The notes: generated by a model not told the origin, from the sequence alone. Shown: positions 47,475 through 56,190, counted from the first letter of the stretch. The stretch: 64,000 nucleotides of DNA from Streptomyces longispororuber (GCF_024448165.1 NZ_JAMOLN010000005.1:40604-104603), one strand, 5' to 3'. Numbers and translations are program-made.

Positions 47475-47897
47475 TCAGTAAAGGGTGTCCCGCTTGACGG
47501 CGCACAGGCCCCAGATGATGAAGCCGTTGAGCGCGATCAGGGTCAGGGACCACAGCGGGTAGTAGGGAACCGAAAGGAAGTTGGCGATGATCAGCAGTCC
47601 GGCGATGATCACGCCGCAGACCCGCGCCCACTTCATCGCCACGAACAGGCCGAAGCTGACGACCACGGCGATCGCACCGAGGATCAGGTGGATCCAGCCC
47701 CAGCTCGTCAGGTCGAACTCGAAGACGTACTCAGGAGTCCTGAGGAACACCTTGTCCTCCAGGACGGCCATGAGCCCCCGGCAGAAGCCCATGGTTCCGG
47801 TGATGAAGAGCATCACCGCCGCGAAGATCGTCAGTCCGCCGGCGGCCGCCGCCTTGGCGGTTCCCGGCCGGTGGTGGGTGGTGTCCGAGGTGGTCAT
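47475..47897 (-). CDS. four-TM membrane protein (DUF7144-like), copy 2
   Basis: 140 residues with the same layout as the protein at 31159-31617: a short hydrophilic tail and four helices (LTIFAAVMLFITGTMGF, GWIHLILGAIAVVVSFGLFVA, WARVCGVIIAGLLIIANFLSV, LIALNGFIIWGLCAV). GWIHLILG and WARVCGVI are the family motifs. It leads the operon DUF7144-PPK2-ATPase-SulP; AGGGAGGA precedes the ATG. Two paralogues in one block with the same upstream dyad suggest coordinated deployment. Confidence 0.82.
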   Translation of the reverse strand: MTTSDTTHHRPGTAKAAAAGGLTIFAAVMLFITGTMGFCRGLMAVLEDKVFLRTPEYVFEFDLTSWGWIHLILGAIAVVVSFGLFVAMKWARVCGVIIAGLLIIANFLSVPYYPLWSLTLIALNGFIIWGLCAVKRDTLY

Positions 47898-47977
47898 GAC
47901 AGGTCCTCCCTGACTGCGGAGGGTGCCGATGGCACCGCTGCGCCGACGAGTGTCGCCCCGGGCGCGGGCCCCGGTCG

Positions 47978-47994
47978 TCACCCTCCGGGGGTGA
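47978..47994. promoter_or_regulatory. TCACC-N7-GGTGA dyad, site 8 (perfect, extended)
   Basis: TCACC-CTCCGGG-GGTGA between the divergent DUF7144-PPK2 operon and the MFS gene. Complementarity extends to 11-bp arms (CGGTCGTCACC / GGTGACGACCG), making it the strongest site of the set. Confidence 0.65.
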
Positions 47995-48062
47995 CGACCG
48001 CGGACGGGGTGCCCGCGACCCTGTGCGTCGTCCGGCCCAGGCCCTCGATCGGAGGCGAGACG

Positions 48063-49475
48063 ATGACCGTGCCGTCCATCCCCGACGGAGCGGACCGCGG
48101 CGGGCCGGCTCGCCGCTGGCCCCGCGAGGTGCTCGCACCGCTCGCCCTCGCCCAGTTCGTCTGCAGCTTCGCCGGTTCGAACATGACCGTGATGATCAAG
48201 GACATCAGCGAGGACCTGGACACCACGGTGCAGGGCGTCCAGATCGCGATCACCGCCTTCCTGCTGGTGATGGCGGCGCTGATGATCCCGGGCGGGATCC
48301 TCTCGGACCGCTACGGCCGCAAGCGGTGCCTGGTCGTCGGTCTCAGCATCTACGGGGTCGGTGCCCTGCTCAGCGCGGCCGCGCCCGGCCTCGGTGTGCT
48401 CATCCTCGGCAACTCGGTCCTGGAGGGCGTCGGGACGGCGCTGCTCATCCCGCCCGTGTACATCCTGACGACCCTCGTGTTCACGAACACCTCGGACCGG
48501 GCACGGGCCTTCGGGGCGATCATGGGGATGGCCGGGATCGGTGCCGCGACCGGGCCGCTGCTCGGCGGGCTCATCACGTCGGCGATCAGCTGGCGGGCCG
48601 CGTTCGTGTTCCAGGCCCTGGTGGTGGCGGTGATCATCGTGCTGACCCGGCGGGTGCGGGATCCGCTGCCGCCGGATCCCGAGCGCCGCTTCGACCGGGG
48701 TGGCGCCGCGCTCTCGGCGATCGGTCTGGCCCTCCTGGTCATGGGCATCCTCGCGACGGACGACAACGTCTGGCTGGCGGTGGGCCTGTTGGCGGGCGGC
48801 GCCCTGTTCCTGACCGGGTTCTTCGTCTGGATCCGGGCGAAGGAGCGCGGGGGCGGTCAGCCCCTGCTGCCGATGGCGCTGTTCCACAACCGCACGTCGA
48901 ACCTCGGTCTGATCACCCAGAACGTCCAGTGGCTGATCCTGATGGGCCTGTCGTTCGTCGTCGCCACGTACCTCCAGGTCGTCCGCGGATACAGCGCGAT
49001 CGGCACCGGCGTGGTCTTCACCGCGTCCACGGTCGGGCTGCTCGCCAGTTCCCTCGGTGCGGAGCGCTTCGCGAAGCGGCGGGCCCAACGCACGCTCGTG
49101 ATGGCCGGGTTCGCCGTGACGGTGTGCGGCATCGGCCTCCTCATCGCCCTCGCCGACACCTCTCCGAGCGCGTGGAGCGCCGTGCCGGGCCTGCTGGTGA
49201 TCGGCCTCGGTGTCGGTCTGATGCTGACGCCCTCGGTCAACGTGGTGCAGTCGAGTTTCCCCGAGGAGCTCCAGGGCGAGATCTCCGGCCTGTCCCGCAG
49301 CGTGTCGAACCTCGGCTCCTCGGTGGGCACCGCGCTGGCGGGCACCATCCTGGTCGCCGATCCCGCGGTGGGCCCGTACATGGTGGCCCTCGTGGTACTC
49401 GCCGTGGTCGGACTGGGCGGGTTGTGGGCGGCGGCCCGGCTGCCCAGGACCCCGCCTCCCACCCAGCACGGGTGA
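48063..49475 (+). CDS. MFS transporter (DHA2-like, 14 TM)
   Basis: 470 residues. TM1 has LALAQFVCSFAGSNMTVMIKDISEDLDT, then VQIAITAFLLVMAALMIPGGILSDRYGRKRCLV (motif A), and GIGAATGPLLGGLITSAISWRAAFVFQ (motif C, antiporter signature). The late SSFPEELQGEISGLSRSVSNLGSSVGTALAG is typical of 14-TM drug/solute exporters. ATG 48063 follows GGAGG. It is divergent from the PPK2 operon with a shared dyad and so probably belongs to the same regulon; the exported compound is unknown. Confidence 0.9.
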   Translation: MTVPSIPDGADRGGPARRWPREVLAPLALAQFVCSFAGSNMTVMIKDISEDLDTTVQGVQIAITAFLLVMAALMIPGGILSDRYGRKRCLVVGLSIYGVGALLSAAAPGLGVLILGNSVLEGVGTALLIPPVYILTTLVFTNTSDRARAFGAIMGMAGIGAATGPLLGGLITSAISWRAAFVFQALVVAVIIVLTRRVRDPLPPDPERRFDRGGAALSAIGLALLVMGILATDDNVWLAVGLLAGGALFLTGFFVWIRAKERGGGQPLLPMALFHNRTSNLGLITQNVQWLILMGLSFVVATYLQVVRGYSAIGTGVVFTASTVGLLASSLGAERFAKRRAQRTLVMAGFAVTVCGIGLLIALADTSPSAWSAVPGLLVIGLGVGLMLTPSVNVVQSSFPEELQGEISGLSRSVSNLGSSVGTALAGTILVADPAVGPYMVALVVLAVVGLGGLWAAARLPRTPPPTQHG

Positions 49476-49493
49476 GCCCGGTACGGACGGCGG

Positions 49494-49925
49494 TCAGTCA
49501 CCGGCCGGGCGGTCGTAGCGCACGGCGCTGGCCACGAGCAGGTCCTGGAGCGAGGCGTGGCGTCTGCTGAACGGGATCCAGCACAGCCCGATCGGGAACG
49601 TCACGCACAGGGCCGCCCGCACGAGCGCACGCGGCAGCCCCAGCGTCCGTCCGGCGCGGTCACCGACCCGCAACCCCATCAACTGCCCACCGGGCGACCG
49701 CCCGACGCCCGCCCACGACCCGCCGAAGTACCCCACGGCGAGCACCCACGCGGCCACTCCGGCGACCGAGCCCGGCAGCTGCGGCACCCGGAACGGCGGC
49801 CCGCTCACGACGAACACCGCGCATCCCACGCCCAGGTGCAGCACGACGCCCACCACGGCCAGCACCCCGACGTCCACCACGGCCGCGACCCCCCGCGACA
49901 CGATCCCGGCCGCGTCACTCACCAC
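49494..49925 (-). CDS. RDD family membrane protein
   Basis: 143 residues. Three membrane helices: VDVGVLAVVGVVLHLGVGCAVFVV, VAGVAAWVLAVGYFGGSW and ALVRAALCVTFPIGLCW. The N-terminal helix has the Arg/Asp pattern of RDD proteins in degraded form (SRGVAAVVDVGVL), and GRSPGGQLMGLRVGDRAG is the classic RDD loop. The start is GTG 49925 or 49922, overlapping the end of the repeat-protein gene by 11 or 8 bases. In many actinobacteria this RDD domain is fused to a repeat domain like the one encoded immediately upstream; here they are two coupled genes. Confidence 0.83.
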   Translation of the reverse strand: MVSDAAGIVSRGVAAVVDVGVLAVVGVVLHLGVGCAVFVVSGPPFRVPQLPGSVAGVAAWVLAVGYFGGSWAGVGRSPGGQLMGLRVGDRAGRTLGLPRALVRAALCVTFPIGLCWIPFSRRHASLQDLLVASAVRYDRPAGD

Positions 49926-51162
49926 GTCCGCCCGTGCCCCGCCCCAACAGCCGATCGGCCACCCGGTTCACCCGCCGGTCCGCCCGCTCCCCCAGCCACC
50001 GCACGGCATCCACACTCTCGGCAGCCATCCCGCCACCGGTGTCCCGCACGATCCGCCCCAGATCGATCTCCGCGACGACACCACGGGTGACCCCGACCAG
50101 ATCGATCCGAGCGATCACGGCATCGACGTCTACGCGCCCGGCAATGACATCGACATCGACCCGCTCGACGATCCGCCCGACGTCGATGCGCTCGGCGATC
50201 CGATTGACGTCGATCCGCTCGGCGATCCGATTCACATCGATCCGCTCAGCGATCCGGTCGACGTCGATCCGCTCAGCGATCCGGTCGACCTCAATCCGCT
50301 CAGCAATCCGGTCCACGTCGATCCGCGCGGCGATCCGGTCCACGTCAATGCGGTCGGCGATCTGGTCCACATCGATCCGGTCGGCAATCCGATTCACGTC
50401 AATGCGGTCGGCGATCCGGTCCACATCGATCCGGTCGGCAATCCGGTCCACGTCAATGCGGTCGGCGATCCGGTCCACATCGATCCGCTCGGCGATCCGG
50501 TCCACGTCAATGCGATCGGCAATCCGGTCCACATCGATCCGCTCGGCAATCCGGTCCACGTCAATCCGGTCGGCGATCCGGTCCACGTCGATCCGCTCGG
50601 CAATCCGATTCACATCGATCCGCTCAGCGATCCGGTCGACGTCGATCCGCTCCGCGATCCGATTCACGTCGATGCGCTCGGCAACCCGGTCCACATCGAT
50701 CCGGTCCGCGATGCGCTCCACGTCGATCCGGTCCGCGATCCCGTCCACATCCACCCGGGCCACGACCCGGCCGACATCCACGCGATCGGCGATCCGGTCG
50801 ACGTCGATACGCTCGGCGACCCGCCTCACATCGACCCGGTCCGCCACCCGGTCGACGTCCACCCGGCCTGCGACCCGGTCCACGTCCACCCGATCCGCGA
50901 CCCGGTCGACGTCGATCCGGCCCGCCACCCGGTCCACGTCGACCCGGTCCGCCACCCGGTCCACGTCGACCCGGTCCACCATCGCGTCCAGGTCCACCCG
51001 GTCCAGCACCACGTCCAGATCGACCCGCCGGAGCACCGCCTCGACGACCGGGCACAGGGCCGCCCCCACCACGTCGCCCACCAGCGCCCCGAGGGCATGC
51101 CGGGCCGAGCGGGTGGTTCGGACGGCGAAGGCCAGCGGTCCGCCCGCGTCCTGCTGCGTCAT
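49915..51162 (-). CDS. 34-copy nonapeptide-repeat protein
   Basis: 415 residues. Residues 1-46 form an N-terminal helical segment with ALGALVGDVVGAALCPVVEAVLRR. Residues 47-352 are 34 consecutive 9-residue units with consensus [IV]-D-[VL]-[DN]-R-[IV]-A-[DE]-R and no insertion or register slip: Asp at position 2 in 33 of 34 units and Arg at position 9 in all. A degenerate unit and a conserved tail follow (EIDLGRIVRDTGGGMAAESVDAVRWLGERADRRVNRVADRLLGR). The tail is what usually precedes RDD domains. No Pro and almost no Gly occurs in the repeats, which favours a long helix or solenoid. The downstream RDD gene overlaps its end, implying a membrane complex. Confidence 0.88.
   Translation of the reverse strand: MTQQDAGGPLAFAVRTTRSARHALGALVGDVVGAALCPVVEAVLRRVDLDVVLDRVDLDAMVDRVDVDRVADRVDVDRVAGRIDVDRVADRVDVDRVAGRVDVDRVADRVDVRRVAERIDVDRIADRVDVGRVVARVDVDGIADRIDVERIADRIDVDRVAERIDVNRIAERIDVDRIAERIDVNRIAERIDVDRIADRIDVDRIAERIDVDRIADRIDVDRIAERIDVDRIADRIDVDRIADRIDVDRIADRIDVNRIADRIDVDQIADRIDVDRIAARIDVDRIAERIEVDRIAERIDVDRIAERIDVNRIAERIDVNRIAERIDVGRIVERVDVDVIAGRVDVDAVIARIDLVGVTRGVVAEIDLGRIVRDTGGGMAAESVDAVRWLGERADRRVNRVADRLLGRGTGGRGE
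50107..51024 (-). repeat. 27-bp coding tandem repeat, 34 units
   Basis: 918 bp of 27-bp units encoding the nonapeptide array. In the middle (about 50335-50540) adjacent units alternate between CACATCGATCCG- and CACGTCAATGCG-type forms, giving a 54-bp higher-order repeat and indicating recent duplication of paired units. Confidence 0.85.
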
Positions 51163-51174
51163 TGGCCGACCGAA

Positions 51175-51582
51175 TCAACCGGTCACGGCCGAGGCATCCT
51201 CCGCAGCGGGTGACCCGGCGGGCGGCAACGCCGTCGGCCTCGTCCGGACCGGCAGGAATTCGTGCGGGCGGCGCGGATCACCAGGCCCCAGGTAGCCGAA
51301 CGGCAGGCCGCGCCGCCGCGCCAGTTCTCCGGCCAGCCGCAGCACGCTGATGCCGCTGACACCGAGTTCCGGGGCGCGGCGCAGGTCGACCAGGACCCCG
51401 GTGCCACCGGGCCGGATGGCCCAGTGCAACAGGCGGCCGAGCTGCGCCTCCCTGGCGGGGCCGATCGCCCCGCAGACCTCGATCACCACGCAGCCGTCGA
51501 ACTGCCGCACCAGCACCGGAGTACGTTCCCAGCGGGACGGCACGGGACGACGCGACCGCACCCTCAGCACGTTCCACGTCAT
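51175..51582 (-). CDS. STAS-like protein
   Basis: 135 residues. A STAS fold is suggested by VRQFDGCVVIEVCGAIGPAREAQLGRLLHWA and GVLVDLRRAPELGVSGISVLRLAGELARRRG; the VSG in the helix-capping loop replaces the DSSG/DCSG motif, with a Ser that could be the phospho-site. A basic, Pro-rich C-tail follows. ATG 51582 has GGGGGGAG upstream. It ends 12 bases from the start of the repeat-protein gene and may be cotranscribed with it and the RDD gene. Probably anti-anti-sigma-like, but the divergent motif makes this less certain than for the other STAS genes. Confidence 0.75.
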   Translation of the reverse strand: MTWNVLRVRSRRPVPSRWERTPVLVRQFDGCVVIEVCGAIGPAREAQLGRLLHWAIRPGGTGVLVDLRRAPELGVSGISVLRLAGELARRRGLPFGYLGPGDPRRPHEFLPVRTRPTALPPAGSPAAEDASAVTG

Positions 51583-51932
51583 GGCTCCCCCCGAGCATGA
51601 CCGCCCGGCACATGACCGGCCGGACGGACGGGCAGGGTCGCGCCGCGGCCCGTGCCCCGCGAGGGGCCGACCGGCCCGGGAGAAGGGCCGTTCGGCCCCG
51701 CCACGGACGCCGTCTCCCTTACACCCTTTTGCGTAACTCAGTTACGCAGATGCCAGGTTGAAGCCCGTACGAGTGGGGGAATCGCGTCCTTGCCACATGT
51801 TTCTGTCATGTGCGCCCGGCGAGAACCGTACGCTGGCCATCCACGACCACCCCTGCTCCCGGTGGCCAGAACCCGACGTCGCCGCTCCCCGGAACTTCCC
51901 CGGCGGAGCCCGGTTCAGCGAGGGGAACCGCC

Positions 51933-52307
51933 ATGCTGTCAGGCGCATGGCCCGAAGGGCGTATCCGGATTCGCGAGATCCACGGAGTCCGCGTGATCGA
52001 GTTCCACGGTGAGGTGGACATCGCCACTGCCATAGGCATCGAGCCGGAGCTCGATGCCGCGACCCTCGACCGGGACAGGATCGTCATCATCGACCTCAGC
52101 CCGGTGGCCTTCTTCGACATCTACGCACTGCGCCTCCTGTGCCGGACCGAGGAGCGCGTCCGCACGCGCGGTGGCCGGTTGCTGCTCGTCTGCCCGCAGA
52201 AGACGACTCTGAGACTCCTGCGCGCCGGCCACTTGATGGGCCGGTTCGCACCCGTGGCCACTCTGGAGGAGGCGCTCGACGCGGGAGGACGTCTGGAGGC
52301 CTCCTGA
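51933..52307 (+). CDS. STAS-domain anti-anti-sigma-type protein
   Basis: 124 residues. RVIEFHGEVDIATAIGIEPELD is the first STAS unit, and RIVIIDLSPVAFFDIYALRLLCRTEERV the second. At the usual phospho-Ser position it reads FDIYALRLL rather than FDSSGLRLL, so the acceptor serine is missing and regulation by serine phosphorylation is doubtful. ATG 51933 follows GAGGGGA. It is divergent from the STAS-like gene at 51175-51582. It resembles the STAS protein at 20553 in length and layout. Confidence 0.85.
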   Translation: MLSGAWPEGRIRIREIHGVRVIEFHGEVDIATAIGIEPELDAATLDRDRIVIIDLSPVAFFDIYALRLLCRTEERVRTRGGRLLLVCPQKTTLRLLRAGHLMGRFAPVATLEEALDAGGRLEAS

Positions 52308-52739
52308 CCGGGCCGCCGCCGAGGCCCACTGGCGATCACTATGACGGCATATGCAGAATGTGAGCGGCCCCCTGCCCTCGGGTCCAGCCCAGCGGCCGGA
52401 GCCGCGTTCAACGCCGACAACGCGACCCCGGCCCCGCCCTCGCGGCGTGTTGTCCGGGGCAACTCCCGCAGCCCCGACCGCCGTTCGAGGACGGTTGCGA
52501 GGTGTCCGGGGGCCCGGACGCCTCGCATGTCGGCCGTCGCCGGTGCGGGCCTGGCCCCCGGCGACGGCCGTCCATGCGGTCGTGCGTACCGGAACGCCGA
52601 GGCGGCCCAACTCCCCCCGCCCGGCGCCGGTTTCATCCACTCTAAGGCCGATGTCACCGCATTCCCTACGGTACGGTCGGCACGCTTCACGAATCCTCCG
52701 GCGGACCTCCCCGTTCCGCTCCCACCGTGGAGGGCGTCG
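52308..52739. other. 432-bp convergent intergenic region
   Basis: No gene is supported. It contains a hairpin with perfect 13-bp arms (CGGCCGTCGCCGG, 52531-52543, and its complement, 52558-52570), likely a terminator for one or both convergent genes. Confidence 0.6.
52531..52570. terminator. hairpin between convergent STAS and DUF6986 genes
   Basis: Perfect 13-bp arms with a 14-base loop; no T tract. Distance from the STAS stop is 224 bases, from the DUF6986 stop 170 bases. Confidence 0.45.
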
Positions 52740-54038
52740 TCACTCGGCCGTCGCGGTCAGGTCACCACGGCGCGGCCCCGCGAAGCCCTCCAGGCCCGCC
52801 AGCGTGAGACCGGTCAGCCGGGCCACCTCACCGACGTCGAGTGCGCCGCAGTCCAGGCCGCGCAGCAGGTACCCGGCGAGCGCCTTCGCGGTGGCCGGCT
52901 CGTCGGCGATGTCACCGGAGGCCTGGTTCGCGTACGCGGACAGGCGCGCCGCGGCCTGCGCGAAGCCCTCGCGATAGAAGGCGAAGACGGCGGCGTAGCG
53001 CGTCGGGATGTGGCCCGGGTGCATGTCCCAGCCCTGGTAGTAGGCGCGAGCGAGGGCGCGCCGGGTGAGCCCGTAGTGCAGCCGCCAGGCGTCGTGGACC
53101 TTGGCGGTCGGGCCGACGGGCAGCACGTTCGTGGAGCCGTCGGAGACACGAACTCCCGTACCGGCGGCGGCGACCTGCATGACGGCCTTCGCGTAGTCGG
53201 CGGCCGGGTGGTCGCTGGCCTGGTACGCGGCGGAGACGCCGAGGCAGGCGCTGTAGTCGAAGGTGCCGTAGTGCAGACCGGTCGCGCGGCCCTCGGCGGC
53301 GTCGATCATGCGGGCGACGGCGGCGGTTCCGTCGGCGCCGAGGATGGACTGGCTGGTCTCGATCTGGATCTCGAACCCGAGCCGCCCGGCCTCGAGACCG
53401 TGCTGCTTCTCGAACGCGTCGAGCAGCCGCACCATCGCGGTGACCTGCTCCGGGTAGGTCACCTTGGGCAGCGTCAGGACGAGCCCGTCGGGCAGACCGC
53501 CGTGCTCCATGAGTCCGGTGAGGAAGATGTCGAGCGTACGGATGCCGCGGTCACGGACGGCGGCCTCCATGCACTTCATGCGGATGCCCATGTGCGGGGC
53601 CGCCGTGCCGTTCGCGTACGCCTCGGCGATGAGACGGGCGGCTCGGGCGGCGGTCTCGTCCTCGTCGGCGGACGAGGCGGGCCGGTAGCCGTCCTCGAAG
53701 TCGACCCGGAGGTCCTCGACGGGCTCGCGCTCCAGCTTCGCCCGTACGCGGCTGTAGACCGGCTCGGCGAGTTCGTCGCCCAGTCCGAGCACCGCGGCGA
53801 ACGACGCGGCGTCCGGGGCGTGCTCGTCGAGCTGCGCGAGCGCCTGGTCGCCCCAGGAGCGGATGGTGCCGGCGTCGAAGGCGTCGCCGGGGACGTAGAC
53901 CGTGTGGACGGGCTGGCGGGTGCCGGGGTCTCCTGGGTAGCGCCGGGCGAGTTCCGCGTCGACCGGGGCGAGTGAGGCGCTGATGCCCTCGCTGACCGCG
54001 CCCGCGAGGCTCGTCGACACCTTCTCCTGCTGACCCAT
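52740..54038 (-). CDS. DUF6986 (HpcH/HpaI aldolase-citrate lyase-like) protein
   Basis: 432 residues. The TIM-barrel lyase pattern is visible: LRVDFEDGYRP (metal-associated DFED), LTLPKVTYPEQVTAMVRLLDAFE, LGFEIQIETSQSILGADG (Glu metal ligand), LHYGTFDYSACLGVSA, and a C-terminal YYQGWDMHPGHIPTRYAAVFAFYREG, similar to the malate-synthase/citrate-lyase superfamily. In Streptomyces this family often neighbours allantoin and glyoxylate genes, though none is nearby here. ATG 54038 has GGAGGG seven bases upstream, better than the ATG at 54053. A TTCCG-N5-CGGAA dyad of IclR type lies upstream (54065-54079). Confidence 0.78.
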   Translation of the reverse strand: MGQQEKVSTSLAGAVSEGISASLAPVDAELARRYPGDPGTRQPVHTVYVPGDAFDAGTIRSWGDQALAQLDEHAPDAASFAAVLGLGDELAEPVYSRVRAKLEREPVEDLRVDFEDGYRPASSADEDETAARAARLIAEAYANGTAAPHMGIRMKCMEAAVRDRGIRTLDIFLTGLMEHGGLPDGLVLTLPKVTYPEQVTAMVRLLDAFEKQHGLEAGRLGFEIQIETSQSILGADGTAAVARMIDAAEGRATGLHYGTFDYSACLGVSAAYQASDHPAADYAKAVMQVAAAGTGVRVSDGSTNVLPVGPTAKVHDAWRLHYGLTRRALARAYYQGWDMHPGHIPTRYAAVFAFYREGFAQAAARLSAYANQASGDIADEPATAKALAGYLLRGLDCGALDVGEVARLTGLTLAGLEGFAGPRRGDLTATAE

Positions 54039-54064
54039 TCCTGCACCCTCCATACGCTCACTGT

Positions 54065-54079
54065 TTCCGCTTCACGGAA
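54065..54079. promoter_or_regulatory. TTCCG-N5-CGGAA dyad (IclR-like operator candidate)
   Basis: Five-base perfect arms 26 bases upstream of the DUF6986 start, resembling IclR-family (allantoin regulator type) operators. Confidence 0.45.
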
Positions 54080-54156
54080 TCAACAATCCGTATAGCGAAG
54101 TTATCCGTCCGGGTGACCTGCGTCAATGGTCCCTCTGCAGGGTCCCGGAACGCGGA

Positions 54157-54191
54157 CGGGGCCGCGCGGCGTTGAACGCCACACGGCCCCG
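54157..54191 (-). terminator. terminator hairpin after etfA
   Basis: CGGGGCCG...GGCGTT pairs with AACGCC...CGGCCCCG, interrupted by a 3x3 internal loop, 27 bases beyond the etfA stop codon. Confidence 0.6.
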
Positions 54192-54218
54192 ACAGCACTG
54201 CGGTACTGCTGGACGGGT

Positions 54219-55181
54219 TCAGCCCTTGCGGGTCTTGACCTCGTCGGTGAGCTGGGGGACGACGTCGAAGAGGTCGCCGACCACGCCGTAGTCGACCAGG
54301 TCGAAGATCGGGGCCTCGGCGTCCTTGTTGATCGCCACGATCGTCTTCGAGGTCTGCATACCGGCCCGGTGCTGGATCGCACCCGAGATGCCCGACGCGA
54401 TGTACAGCTGCGGCGAGACACTCTTGCCGGTCTGGCCGACCTGGTTGGAGTGCGGGTACCAGCCGGCGTCCACCGCGGCCCGCGAGGCACCCACGGCCGC
54501 GCCGAGGGAGTCGGCGAGCGCCTCGATGATCGCGAAGTTCTCCGCGCCGTTGACCCCGCGGCCGCCGGAGACCACGATCGCGGCCTCGGTCAGCTCCGGA
54601 CGCCCGGTCGCCTCCCGCGCCGTGCGGCCGGTCACCTTGGTGCCGGTCGCCGCCGCGGAGAACGACACCTCCAGGGCCTCGACCGCACCGGCGGCCGGGG
54701 CGGCCTCCACGGCGGCACTGTTCGGCTTGACCGTGATCACCGGGGTGCCGGTGGTGACACGGGTGGTGGTGGTGAAGGACGCGGCGAACACCGACTGGGT
54801 GGCCACCGGACCCTCCGCGCCGGCCGCCAGGTCGACGGCGTCGGTGATGATGCCGGACTTGATGCGCAGCGCCAGACGGGCGGCGATCTCCTTGCCCTCC
54901 GCGGAGGACGGCACCAGCACCGCGGCCGGCGCGATGGCGGCGACCGCGGCCTGCAGCGCGTCCACCTTCGGCACCACCAGATAGTCCGCGTACTCCGCGG
55001 CCTCATGCGTGAGGACCTTCACCGCACCGTGCTCGGCCAGCGCGGCAGCCGTGCCGGCGGCACCGTTGCCCAGCGCGACAGCGACCGGCTCACCGATCCG
55101 GCGGGCCAGCGTGAGCAGCTCCAGGGTGGGCTTGCGGACGGCACCGTCCACGTGGTCGACGTAGACCAGAACTTCAGCCAT
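54219..55181 (-). CDS. etfA: electron transfer flavoprotein subunit alpha
   Basis: 320 residues. The C-terminal FAD domain carries the ETF-alpha signature [27 protein letters not shown] and [28 protein letters not shown]. The N-terminal domain matches the AMP-binding-like fold of the ETF superfamily ([24 protein letters not shown]). With EtfB it takes electrons from acyl-CoA and other flavin dehydrogenases and passes them to the quinone pool. It follows etfB by 59 bases on the same strand, the standard operon. Confidence 0.97.
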   Translation of the reverse strand: MAEVLVYVDHVDGAVRKPTLELLTLARRIGEPVAVALGNGAAGTAAALAEHGAVKVLTHEAAEYADYLVVPKVDALQAAVAAIAPAAVLVPSSAEGKEIAARLALRIKSGIITDAVDLAAGAEGPVATQSVFAASFTTTTRVTTGTPVITVKPNSAAVEAAPAAGAVEALEVSFSAAATGTKVTGRTAREATGRPELTEAAIVVSGGRGVNGAENFAIIEALADSLGAAVGASRAAVDAGWYPHSNQVGQTGKSVSPQLYIASGISGAIQHRAGMQTSKTIVAINKDAEAPIFDLVDYGVVGDLFDVVPQLTDEVKTRKG

Positions 55182-55240
55182 GGGACTTCAATCTCCTGCA
55201 ATCACAAAGAAGTTGGGCGGATGAGTGGGGCGACTGAAGC

Positions 55241-56029
55241 TCAGATGAACTTCTGGCCCGCGAGGAACTCGGCGAGCTGCCTGCCGCCCTCGCCCTCGTC
55301 CTTGACGATCGTGCCCGCCGTGCGCGCCGGACGCTCCGCAGCCGCCTCGACCTTCGTCCAGGCACCCTCCAGACCGACCTCCTCGGCCTCGATGTCGAGG
55401 TCGGACAGGTCCCAGGACTCCACCGGCTTCTTCTTCGCCGCCATGATCCCCTTGAACGACGGGTACCGCGCCTCACCCGACTGGTCGGTCACCGACACCA
55501 CCGCCGGCAGCGCCGCCTCCAACTGCTCCGAGGCCGCATCCCCGTCCCGGCGCCCGGTCACCGTGCCACCGGCCACCGCCACCTCGGACAGCAGCGTCAC
55601 CTGCGGCACCCCCAGCCGCTCCGCGACCAGCGCCGGCACGATACCCGCCGTACCGTCGGTCGACGCCATCCCCGACACGACCAGGTCAAAGCCCGCCTTC
55701 TCGATCGCCTTCGCCAGCACCAGCGACGTACCGATCGCATCCGTGCCGTGCAGATCGTCGTCCTCGACATGGATCGCCTTGTCCGCACCCATCGACAACG
55801 CCTTGCGCAGCGCGTCCTTCGCGTCCTCGGGACCCACCGTCAACACGGTGATCTCCACATCGTCATCCGAGTTCTCGGAAATCTGGAGCGCCTGCTCCAC
55901 CGCGTACTCGTCCAGCTCCGACAGCAGACCGTCCACATCCTCACGATCCACGGTCAGGTCATCGGCGAAGTGCCGGTCGCCCGTCGCGTCCGGCACGTAC
56001 TTCACGGTGACAACGATCCTCAAGCTCAC
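55241..56029 (-). CDS. etfB: electron transfer flavoprotein subunit beta
   Basis: 262 residues from the GTG at 56029, which has GGAGA upstream and matches the family N-terminus SLRIVVTVKYVPDATGD; a longer reading to 56080 is unlikely. AMP-binding region: DLVVSGMASTDGTAGIVPALVAERLGVP, then SVTDQSGEARYPSFKGIMAAKKKPVESW, the ETF-beta recognition loop for acyl-CoA dehydrogenases. It forms the heterodimer with EtfA. An AAGCGCTT-centred element lies upstream at 56191-56207. Confidence 0.97.
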   Translation of the reverse strand: MSLRIVVTVKYVPDATGDRHFADDLTVDREDVDGLLSELDEYAVEQALQISENSDDDVEITVLTVGPEDAKDALRKALSMGADKAIHVEDDDLHGTDAIGTSLVLAKAIEKAGFDLVVSGMASTDGTAGIVPALVAERLGVPQVTLLSEVAVAGGTVTGRRDGDAASEQLEAALPAVVSVTDQSGEARYPSFKGIMAAKKKPVESWDLSDLDIEAEEVGLEGAWTKVEAAAERPARTAGTIVKDEGEGGRQLAEFLAGQKFI

Positions 56030-56190
56030 GCCGGCTCTCCTACTGCAATCGTCTTTTACTGGGCGGCCCAGCTGCTGCAACTGACCACGTCTTCTGCAGG
56101 CAGCATAGGCGCCTGAAGCGGACTCTTCCGGTCGGGGCGGCCCGCGCTCCGAACGAAACGTTACTCGTCAGTACACCCAGTTCATGCCCA

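Noticed and set aside
49934..51295. Long open frame on the plus strand across the nonapeptide repeat, encoding RSTSIRSAI-type repeats
   Set aside because: It is the exact antisense of the 27-bp repeat; openness follows from the repeat period being a multiple of three. It has no ribosome binding site, and the minus strand has a proper start, conserved ends and an RDD partner.
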